From Rhizaria sp. SCN 62-66 (taxonomy: Eukaryota > Rhizaria, unplaced), in the NCBI GenBank assembly GCA_001724265.1, contig MEDY01000164.1, forward strand, positions 1 through 64,000: a stretch of 64,000 bases of DNA, given 5' to 3'. This document shows positions 22,224 through 32,200 of this stretch, in pieces. The first letter of the stretch is position 1. The number at the start of each line of letters is the position of its first letter. The position numbers and the translations under genes are program-made. Below the pieces are notes generated by a model, which ran no database searches, had not been told where the DNA came from, and saw only the letters and a list, made by a program, of their open reading frames with translations.

Positions 22224-23150
22224 TTACGCGTCGCGCTTAGCCCACATCACCTTGCTGGCGATCTCGGCGTCCTTCTGCAACATTTTCGCGAACAGTGGCA
22301 GCAGCCCCGCCGCGCCCAGCCCCGCGGCCGCCTGACTGTGCTTCTCCCCGTTGCCCTATTTGCGCGCCGCGGCGTCGCACTGCGCCTGCGCCGCGCCAAC
22401 GACCTTGGACAGCAGCTTCGTCAGGTCGTTCTGCGCACGCGTCACGACCGCGGGCGCGGCTGCGGCGGCGTCGGCGTCAGAGTCGGCGGCTGCATTAGCC
22501 GAAGAGCTAGTGGCAGCGGCAGTGCCGCGCATGCGGTTCCACTCAGCGCACTCCTTGGCGGCGACGTCCTTGTCGTTGCCGCCCGTGTAGGCGACGCTGG
22601 GCACCGTCACGAGTGGGTACATCGGGTGCAGCGAGGTGGGGGGGATGGTGTTGCTCTGGCGGACGTGGGTGGTGAAGTTGGGCGCTGGCTTGCTGGCCTC
22701 GGGGAGCGCCTTGAGCGCCACAGCAATAAGCGCGTGGGCCGCGGTAATAACCTGCTGGGCCTGCGCGAACTGCACCTCCTGGTCCTGGCCCAGGGTGCGG
22801 AACCAGTGCGCGCGGTCCGCCTCAGGCACGTCCTTGAGCCAGGGCGCCTGGGCCAGCAGGGACGACTGCGAGACGCCGCCGTTGTGACTGGAACCGGGCT
22901 TGCTAGAGTGCGCGGTGGAGCCTTCAATAATGAGCGCAACAGTGGGGCTGCCTGCGGTGATGCCCGCGGCGGCGAGCGTGGCGCTGTCGTCGTTGACAGC
23001 CTTGTTCTTGACGAGAAGACGCTGCTTGGAGTAGGGCGCAAGCTCGGCGGTGGCGATGCGGGCACGCAGCTCGCCAATCGTGGCCGAGGCGGGCAGAGTG
23101 AAGGTGCGGGAGTCGCCACCATTGACCTTGACGGAAACCTCGAGGGACAT
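22224..23150 (-). CDS. Ubiquitin-like-domain protein with an in-frame TAG
   Basis: From the ATG at 23150, residues 1-75 form a ubiquitin-like fold: MSLEVSVKVNGG, a TIGELRARIA helix, and KQRLLVKNKAVNDD followed by LAAAGITAGSPTVALII. The next part (WLKDVPEADRAHWFRTLGQD) is helical. The frame meets TAG at 22358-22356 (codon 265). It then continues open for 43 more codons that look fully coding (LLPLFAKMLQKDAEIASKVM, GC-rich third positions) to a TAA at 22226-22224. Either the protein ends at 264 aa, or it is 308 aa with the TAG read through. I do not recognise the full-length family. The UBL suggests a role with the proteasome or a chaperone, but there is no UBA domain or C-terminal Gly-Gly. The gene is divergent from the SPATA4-like gene. 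Confidence 0.65.
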
Positions 23151-23718
23151 TAGCCGCGGAGTCTAGTCCGGGGGCCAGGGAGCAGGGGATCGGGGGAGGA
23201 AGGGAGCGAACGGGTGAGATTCGGCAGGCGAGACGCAGCAAGGGATATCTGAAGATATTCGCATTTTAAGAACATATTATATTCAAGATATCATACCAAA
23301 CCATATAAATTCTATATACGAAGTTACATGAAATTTGACGCAGATATGACCGCGCTAGATATGATTTAAGGCAGTCTTCAGATTGAGAGCGTCAGCAAAG
23401 AGAAGACGCTCGGCGACTTTTTAGGAACCAGTCTCTCCGTCCGTCCGACCTACGCCCCCGACGATGAAACGGCTCGATCGAGTGGCCAACTTTGAGAAGC
23501 CGCAGAGACTTCATATATCCGTTGTTGTGCATTTAGACATTAGAATCAAACCTATGCGGCAATAGTGTATTGTTTTTTCTATTACTGTGTCTTCAAGTGC
23601 TCTCACTGTCCCGCTACATATTATCCCGACAATCGTCTCTTCTGTCTGTGTTCCACCACTCCACTCCACCCGGTTTCTTCCTGTCATTCCTCAACGCAAC
23701 CAGAACAGTCCTCCACTG
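23151..23718. promoter_or_regulatory. Divergent promoter region, UBL gene / SPATA4-like gene
   Basis: 568 bp between two divergent start codons, AT-rich in the middle. It must hold promoters for both genes. I see no TATA box at a convincing distance and no other motif. Confidence 0.35.
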
Positions 23719-26700
23719 ATGAGCGGTCTCACACGAGATGTGCTCAAGTGGATCCAGAGTCTTGATCTCAGCTTCTCGATCAAAAACGTCAAGCGGTACG
23801 TCCCTCATCTCTCTTCGCATTACAACAACAATAACCGATGCTACGTGAGCCCTCTCAACTGCTAGCTTAACACAACAAAGAGACACAACTCTATAGCTCC
23901 GACGTCGATGTTATCAAACATATATCCCCACTATATCAATTTTTTACCTGGATTTGCGCCAGTATCATACGACTACCACTCACTTTTTTCCTTGACACTT
24001 CAATTCTGTCCACTTGGAATTGCTTCTCTTTCTTTAGCGACTTCGCGAATGGTTTCCTGATCGCCGAGATCCTCTCGCGCTACTACCCGCACGACATTCA
24101 GCTTAGTGCCTTTGCTAACGCGTCTTCGGTGCTCAAGTGCAAGTCCAACTGGTCCCTGCTGCGCAAGTTCTTCTCCCGCAACAAGATCACAATCCCCGAG
24201 CCTCTGATCAACGCCGCGCTGCACTCGGAGGCCGACGCCGCTATCCCAATCATCAATCACCTGTACACCCACCTCACGCGCAAGCAAGTGCACTCCGTCT
24301 TTGCCTCCACCGCCGCCTCAGCCTCCCAGCTCTTCACCCTCACGGCTAATGCTGACGGGGCCGCCGCGGCCCCCGGCGCCGCCACTCTGCTCGCCCTCAG
24401 CGGCAGCGGCGGCCACGCCGGCTACGGGCTCCAGGTCTCCGCAGCGCACCAGGGCCCCTCGTTTGCCGCCCCCACGACCTCGCAGGCCATTGCGGCGCGG
24501 CTGAACAAGGCCGACGCGCGCGACACGAACGATCGTAGCACGCTCGCCGGACACGCCGCCGACGCCGCCGCCGCACACAGCCGCGCGGCGCACCAGCAGG
24601 CGCTGCTGGCTCGGCAGGCGCTGCCGATGTTTGTCTCGCGGCAGCACACTTTGCGCCGCGGCACCGGCCCCAAGGCGGTGCCGTCAGCGGCGCCCGCGTC
24701 GTCGCCGCTCTCGTTCACCGCGGTTACTGTCAAGTCGGTGGCTGAGAGCGAGCTTTCCGCCGAGCTTGCGACCACCCTCGCCATCGCCACCCACGGTGAC
24801 AGTGGCGTTAGGAGTACCAACAGCAGCAACGGCAACGGTGGCACGTCAGCGGTCGGCCTCCAGCAGTATAACAGCAGCGGCAGTGGCGCCAACACCGCGG
24901 CCGGCGCCGCCGCCGCCGCCGCCACCAACGGCCTCTGCTTCGGCGTCGGCGGCCGCCCCTCAGCCCCCGTTGCGCTCGCGGCCGCGCTCTGCTCGCGCGC
25001 GCACAGGGCCCGCTTTGCCGAGCCGCTGCTGTCTCCAGCCATCGCCGTCGCCGCCTTCGCCGCCGCCGACGCTGTAGTGGCCAGCAACTACGCGACCGTG
25101 ACGACTGCAGCGACCGACGCCCTCGACGCTGCTTGGGCTGCACTTGTCACCGTGATCGCCAACGCCAGCAACAACCGCGGTAGCGATGGCAGCGCGCTGG
25201 CGACTGCCAACGACGCCCAGTTGGCGAGCTTCGCTGAGATTGTCACCGCGACTGCACCGATGTACTCCCCGACTCCGCTCGCTTCTGCTTCCGCCGCAGT
25301 CTCAAGCTCCAGCTCCAGCTCTTGCCCTAGCTCTAGTTCTAATACGAACACTGAAAACACGACGATTGAGACTGCGACGGCGGCTTACCTGGCCGGCACG
25401 TCGGTCTCAGTTTCACCCAAGCAGAGCTGGCTCCTGGCCAAGCTATACCTGCGCCTCTTCGCCGCCGCCCCCGCGCGCTCCCCTCTGGTGCGGTCTCTGG
25501 CGCTGGCGCTGGCAGGGCTGGCTGAGTGCCTCTGGGCTGCTGGTGAGGCGCCGACCGCCGTTGCTGACGCTTTCTCCGACTCAGTCGCCCCCGGCTTGTT
25601 CCTCATCCTGCGCTCCGCCCCCGAGAAGACGGCCCTCGCAGGTCTGATCACCGCCGCATTCGTACCAGACGCGGCCGAGCTGTTCGCCCGCGTTACCCCG
25701 GCCGCCGCGCCGAAGCCGCTCGCACCCTTAGACGTCGAGGGCGGGTACTTAGCCACCCACTTGCTTGCACACGCACTCGCGGCTTCCCCTGCCCCCGCGG
25801 CGGCAGCGGCGCGACCCCAAGTCTGGGCTGCCGCTATGGCGCTCACCGCCCCGATGCTGGCTGCTGAGGCCGAGGCTGAGGCAGGCGCGACCGGCACTGC
25901 CGCCGCCGCCGCCACGCTGTTGGCCGCCGCGCTCGCGCCCTGGGCCCATAGTAGGGGGGCGGGGGCGGGGGCCACTGTCGTGGCTGACCTCGAGGCCCTG
26001 CTGCCGCAGCTGCTGTCCCGCGCGATCAACTGCATCCGCAACGCCGCCGCCGCCACGGCCGACGCTGACGCTGAGGCGAGCGAAGACGCCCAACTGGAGG
26101 TGTCCGACTCAATGGCGCTGGCCGCTGCGGCCGTAAAGCTCACCGCGGCCACCGCGAATGCGTTTTCGGGCTCGATCTCGCTCGGTCCGCTGCTTGGCCA
26201 GACGGCCGAACTGCTGCACTCGGCCGACATCTCCGGCTACGTCCTTGCAGTCGAGACGTGCCTGGTGGCGCTCATGGCAGACCCCGCGCGCGTCGCCGCC
26301 GCTGCGCAGGCTCCTTTGACCGCCCGCTGCCCCAGCCTTGCTGTCCGCGTCGCGAAGCTAACTCAAGCAGCCTCCTCTCCGGCGTCTGCGGAGGCCGTGA
26401 TGAGCCCCTTCGAGCGGTCGCCCAGCGTGCAGGCACTGGTTCTGTCGCGGCTCGAGCTGTTCGCCGCCTCAGCGCAAGGCTCGCCCCCCGCGCCCGGCTC
26501 CGTCTCGGGCGCCTCAGCCGCGGCCGGCTTGTCCCTGGCGAGGCAGATGTTGTCCCGCACCGCCGGCATCGTGCTCCAGGAGGGCGGCCCCACCGAGCCC
26601 CCGCTGGCCGAGGCGTGGCGCGCCGCGGGCGTGCTGGCTGTGATGCTGCCCACGCTCGCGGCCGGCGAGACGCTCGAGCGCTCGCAGACGGCCGTGCTGG

Positions 26701-27503
26701 CCGCGCTGTACGAGGCCCTGTACTCTGCGAATGGCAGTGGGAGCAGCGGCGTCACTGGGGCTGAGCCTGTGTGGACTCAGGCGATTGCACAACTTAAAGT
26801 ACGTGCTCCTTTAAAAACATACGTTTGTTTAATTTCGAATTATCACGTCTTTATCTCACTTTCTTCACTCGATTCTTTTTGTTTTGCGGAAATCTCTAGT
26901 CGCATATCATCGCCGCAGCCATGGACGCGGCGACCGCTGGCGACATCGCTCTGCTCCTCCACGCAGCTCTGCTCTGTCCTTCTGTGGCGCCTGCGCTCAC
27001 CCAGCAGGGACCCAAAAACTCGGTACGCTAATTTATTATACTCTCGATATATTTTACCTCTCTATGTTGCGCATTGTTAACACTATACAGTCACATTCGA
27101 GACCTTTCACTGTCTCTTGCACTCTCTCGCACTCACACTCTCACATCTGCTGTGGTTCTCGCGTATGATACCTTAGCCTTCGACGCTGCGCGCGCTGCTT
27201 TCCCTGGTCATGTCCCGAGGCGCGCCCCACGCTTCCCGCGCGATCCTGGCCTCCCTCAGCTTCGTGCTCGACCCCCACGCCGCCTCGGCCTCCGGCGGCG
27301 TCATCTGCGAGCCCCCCATCGACGCCGACGACGACGCCGACGCCGAGACCACCGCGCTGTCCGCCGCGGCCGTCGACGCCGGGCTTGCCGCGGCCGAGAG
27401 CCTGCGCGCCCCCGTGCGCGCGACTGTGATGGCGCTCGTCGAGGGCGGCGGGCTGGCCCCGGAGCAGGTCGGCCGCCTCCGCGGCGTGGCGGCCGTGTAT
27501 TGA
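23719..27503 (+). CDS. SPATA4/CLAMP-type CH-domain protein
   Basis: Four exons join in frame: 23719..23795, 24038..26798, 26900..27022 and 27177..27503, giving 1095 aa. Donors are GTACGT, GTACGT and GTACGC; acceptors are TTAG, CTAG and TTAG. The N-terminus carries a CH-2 (calponin-homology-like) domain at residues 1-110: [20 protein letters not shown] spans the first splice, then [19 protein letters not shown] and a W-S-L-L-x-K-F-F helix. This matches SPATA4 and related ciliary/sperm-flagellum microtubule proteins. The remaining 950 residues are Ala-rich and predicted helical, unlike the short vertebrate SPATA4 (about 300 aa), so function beyond microtubule or axoneme association is inference. 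The exon 3 and exon 4 peptides ([30 protein letters not shown]) look like helical-repeat elements. Confidence 0.75.
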
Positions 27504-28184
27504 GCGATTGACCATGATGAATCATCACTGTATAAAGTCACTCCTAAAATCAAGCTCAAGTCAATGATCAGTTGGAGCTGCGATGCTTAAGATGTGTTAT
27601 CTCTACTGCCGCTGTTGAGTTTGTTTGCTCGTCATCGATACTCTTGTATCTTATACTATTTGTTTTACATTTGTCGTGTGCTTGTTGCAGTGCTGTTTGC
27701 AGTTTTCCGTGACAGGGCCATTGTTATTGTTGTACATATATGTACAGTACATGTATATTAAAACGCCTCAGTCTGAACGGTGCTTGTCACTCTGCAGTAC
27801 TAATACAAATAGAATGCTTTTGCAGTGGTGGTTGGTTTTGATCGAGTTGTGTAAAACCTTGTATGTATTGGTTGAGTTCGTTTTTGTTTAACGCTGCCGT
27901 CTTCATTTGCACATGCTTACTGGTGGGAATAATATTAGGTTAACAGCACGCAAGGCGCAATGAAAAGAGAAATGATACGTCAACCAAGCAGCAAAACGAA
28001 GTAAATAAATGATGTTTCGAGTTCTCGAGAGCGAGCAACGACCATCACAGCAAAGACACTGCTACATCCCTCAAAGCCACAAAACGCGTTTTCGAGCACA
28101 CTCACTCAGCATGGTTAATTGGCTGTCCCATACTTCCTGGTTATTGTTGCACGCATGTTGGTGCTGTCTGTCACATTTGTGAGC
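27504..28184. other. Convergent intergenic region
   Basis: AT-rich 3' flanks of the SPATA4-like gene (+) and HSP10 (-). A short open frame at 27625-27891 has neither the codon bias of real exons nor splice support, so I do not call it a gene. AATAAA occurs near 28004 on the plus strand. Confidence 0.4.
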
Positions 28185-28862
28185 TTACTGCTTGTCGTTG
28201 TTAAGGATGGCAAGGATGTCGTCCTCGCGGTAGAGGAAGTAGGCCTTGGAGTCCAGCTTGACCTCGACGCCGCCGTACTCAGGAAGGAGGACGTCGTGGC
28301 CAACCTTGACCAGGGGCTCGATGGTCTTGCCCTCCTGGTTGCGGAGGCCGGGGCCGACGGCGACGACGGTGGCCTGAGACGCAGAGAGCGTGGTGTAATG
28401 TGTACAATGGAAGAAAGAGAGATAAGGCGGTGCTAATGCATGCGGTTTCATGCTAAGAGAAACAGTTACAGGATGGTAGCTAACGGGCAACACAAGGGCG
28501 AACACGCGTGTTGTACCGGAGCTTATTACGGGGACGTACGGTGTTGGACTTGTCGGCGTTGGGGAGGAGGATGCCGGCAGCGCTCTTGGCGGGAGCGAGG
28601 GCCTTGTCGACGAGGACGCGGTTCAGGGTGGGGAGGAACTTGCGGAGAGACTAAACGACACACAAAAGTGCAGCGGAGAGCGGTTGGGTGGTATGGTGAG
28701 ACAACGAAGCGGGACAGATGCGAGTGCGGGGTGAGGGGAGCGGACCGACTCAGTGCTGAGACCAGAAAGTGGGCATCACGTTTTGGAATACAGCACGCGC
28801 AGTTGATCGTCGAGAGGATTTGTTTAGATATATGCAATTATACGAACGTAGGTACGTACCAT
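28185..28862 (-). CDS. HSPE1: Mitochondrial-type chaperonin 10 (HSP10/GroES)
   Basis: Exons are complement(28860..28862), complement(28540..28650) and complement(28185..28373), in phase, giving 100 aa, the normal length for HSP10. The first coding exon is only the ATG, followed directly by GTACGTACC. The second starts at a TTTAG acceptor and encodes SLRKFLPTLNRVLVDKALAP. The third encodes ATVVAVGPGLRN, LVKVGHDVLLPEYGGVEVKL and YFLYREDDILAIL, the beta-barrel and C-terminal strands of GroES. The mobile-loop region with KSAAGILLP is present. HSP10 caps HSP60 in the mitochondrial matrix; no separate presequence is needed in this family. The gene is divergent from the LRRIQ3-like gene, 379 bp apart. 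Confidence 0.95.
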
Positions 28863-29241
28863 TGTAAAAAGAGAAAGATCTATACGAGCTCAATCTGAGT
28901 CACGAAGTCTCGGCCTCGTGAGCTGCTTGTCGAGAACATTCGGCCTTCCCTCTCCCTCGCCGCTGCTGTCGGTCGACTTTTTGCGAACCGCTACGGTTGG
29001 CTCTTGTTTGCTTGCTTTGTGACCGGTAACCGACAATTTTCAAGCTATCATATCTCAGGCTATACTCGTTCAATTGAAATGTAGCACTGATATACCTTCT
29101 GAATATATTTTTCACATATATATTTCTTATAATATGTCTTCAATCTTTGGCGCCGCCTCGCTGCAGCTTCTTTCCTCCCCCCACTCGTTCTGACCTGTTT
29201 CACTTCTCCAGCTTCTCACAGACGCTTCGTGCTCCGCCAAG
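28863..29241. promoter_or_regulatory. Divergent promoter region, HSP10 / LRRIQ3-like
   Basis: 379 bp between divergent starts, with an AT-rich core at about 29030-29135. I see no perfect inverted heat-shock element (nGAAnnTTCn array). Confidence 0.35.
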
Positions 29242-32200
29242 ATGCACCGCAACGGGCCGCCATACGGCCCAGCCGCATCCCCGACAGCCAGTGACGCGTC
29301 CCTGGCCATCAACGCGCGCCCCGTGCCTCGCCTGCCCACGCGCGCGCACCAAACCGCATCCTCTGCCGCCAACGCAGGCTCATTCCCATCAAGCAGCTTC
29401 GGCGCGACCGCTCTCTCTGGGACAAGCACCGGCCGCAACCGCGGCTTTGCAGGCCCGTCTGTTCTGGCTGGCACTACTGGTGGCCACGGCGATGGCGGTG
29501 CAGGAGGCAACGGTCGCGCTCTGCTCTCGCCGACGGACTCGGCCTCGGCTCCTCCTGCTTCGGTACGTATCAGTCGCACTTAACATTCTACAGCTCTCTT
29601 GAACGACTGACCATTGATATCATTATTCAGCAACAATCAACCTATATATGTCATATATATCATTACGCTGCTGATTTCTCTTGCGACACCGTCGATCTGC
29701 GTGTTATACTCTCGCCTTTTCAGAGGGATGTGCTGGACCTCAGCGGCCGCGGCTACATCAACTGTCTGGTGCTGCACGAGCAATACCTTCCACCGCCGCC
29801 GTCCGCGCTGTCACCGGCGCCAATTCCGGCGTCGACGCTGCTTATCCCAACCTCTGCAGCCGTAGCAGCAGCAGCGGCGGCGTCAGGGGACGGCAACGAT
29901 CCGACAACAGCAACTTCGGCAACAGACCTCGCGACCCGTGGCCGTCTGCTAGCCTCGTCGTACCCGTGGTCACTGCTGATCTTACAGAGCAACATGATCA
30001 CGGACCTGACTGGCATCCACCTCTGCACGCGCCTGCGCAAGCTCGACGTTTCTCGCAACGCAATCGTCACACTGCCGAACGCAAACTTCTGGGCCGCTCT
30101 TCCGCGACTAGAAACCCTGCTTATGAACGATAACAGGATCGACTCGATTCACGCGCTACAGGCGCTATCAGAGCTCAAACAACTCAAGATCATGACTCTC
30201 TACGGCAACGCTGTCGAGTTTCACCCTTCGTACCGCCACTTGCTCGTAAACACACTGCCGTCGTTGATTTTGCTCGACTTTTACGTCGTCTCCGACCAAG
30301 AGCTTATCGAAGGTGCACAATTCGGACCGATCTACGGCACATTTAGCCGCAACCTCGAGTGCGTGCTGCCGCGCTACGCCGCACTGCCACACTTAGACCA
30401 GCTCAGTGTAAGTACCTTCGAACTGAGGCACGTGGCCCGTCTCCGCTCCCGCTACAGCCCTGTGATCCGGATTCAATCGTGGTGGCGAGGTGTTCTAGTC
30501 CGCCGCGCTCTGGCCGCGTACAGGGGCGCCGCGACGACGATTCAGCGCGCGTTCCGTCGGTTTAGCATGCGCAAAGAGGCGCGCGCTATGGCGAACCCTA
30601 AGGCTGCAGCCGCGATCTTCGGACTCTCGGTCACTACGGCGAACGCAAACGCAAATAACACAACTTCTGTCGCAATGTCAGCTGATAATGTTGTTGTCGC
30701 AACTCCACAGCATCAACAGCAACAACAGTTGCAACAGTATGAGTCTGCTCTTGGCGGGTATGGTAACAACATCGTGGCTAATGGTGCTTACACGGGGCCA
30801 GGATCTAAGGGCGGCTTGTCTAAGGCGACCGTGGACAACATCCGTTCGCGCACGATCTATTTAGTTGCGCATTCGCCCGTCGCTGTGCAGATTTTCAACC
30901 AAATCGTGCGCAAAGTCGAGCTTTCACAGGGCTTTTCCGCCGCTCCATTGCGCGACGCTGGCCTCGTGCTGCTTTCACAGCCAAACACGCTCGACGACAC
31001 GCCGCTCGTGCGCAAGGATATCCTCCGGGCGTTTACTATCAGTCCACCCGTGTCTAAACGCGAGCAGCGGCAGCAGCTGCGCGCACAGGCGCAGTCGCAG
31101 TCTACCGGCGCACAGACCCAGTCGCTGGGCTGGGATCCAACACGGCCCCTTACCGCCCACGGTCACCCCAGCCCGGCCCTGCACTACTCCCACTTACACC
31201 TTCCTCCAGCGGTCCGGATTCGCCCCGGCCCGCTGTGTCCGCCGTCGTTAGCCCAGTCCCTGCAGCACACGCACACCCGGCCTCTCGGCCGGTCTGTGCC
31301 CGCCCCCGCCGCTCTCGCCGCGGAGGCCGTCGCGGCCGTCGCGGCGCAGTACAACGGCTACCTCGCGCTCGCGGACGCGGTGGCGGCGACGGGGGACGCC
31401 GGGCTGGACATCCGAGTGCGCGTCGGCGGGCCGTCAGGCTACTGCCCGGGGCCATTGGTTGATCCGCTCACTGGCGCGTCCTGCGCTGGCTCACAGTCAC
31501 TAGCTCAAAACACCGCCGCCGTCGCCGCCGCCGCCACCGCTGGCAACACGCATCAACAACAACAGCAGCATTTTGAACCACACTATCAGCATCCGTTGTC
31601 GTCATACATTACCGGCGCCAAGAGCAAGAACAAGAGCAAGAGTGTACTTGACGACAACGTTGCTGATGACAGCAACGCCAGCGAGGCCGCGCTGCTGGCT
31701 GCGTTCAGGCTGCGGCTTGCGCGCGCCGCGAGGGCGACAATGCCGGCGCACCGCCCAAGGCTGCTGCGGCTGACGTCCCCCACGTCCCGCTTTCACGAGG
31801 CCCTGGTACGGACTCTGTACAGGTTCAACGCTGACGTCGCACAGAAAAACCCGAAGAGCGCAGATTTGGGCGAGAATAACACACAAGGTTCGGCTAACTC
31901 CACAATATTACATTTCATGTGTTTATTCATATCCAAATATATTGCTTATTATTGGATTCGCTGTCAGTATGTTTCTATACCTTGAGATTAGTCCTCGGTT
32001 TCTTCCCCATGATCCCTCACCCTTTTCACTGCTCTCGAACCATATTCTCTCCCCATCGCACGTCCTTCAGAGACGACGGCGCTCTCCCTGATCATCTACC
32101 CCGAGCCGACGATCCGCGTCATGACCGCCGTCGTCACGATCCAGCGCGTGTGGCGTTCCTTCCTCGCCCGTCGCGCGCTGAGCCCCGCCCCCGGGCTCAC

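Noticed and set aside
24301-26792. Several overlapping open frames on both strands within the SPATA4-like exon 2
   Set aside because: They are shadows of the GC-rich coding exon, which has the CH domain and in-phase splice sites.
27625-27891. Short hydrophobic open frame between SPATA4-like and HSP10
   Set aside because: AT-rich, no codon bias like real exons here, no splice sites, and it lies in a 3' flank.
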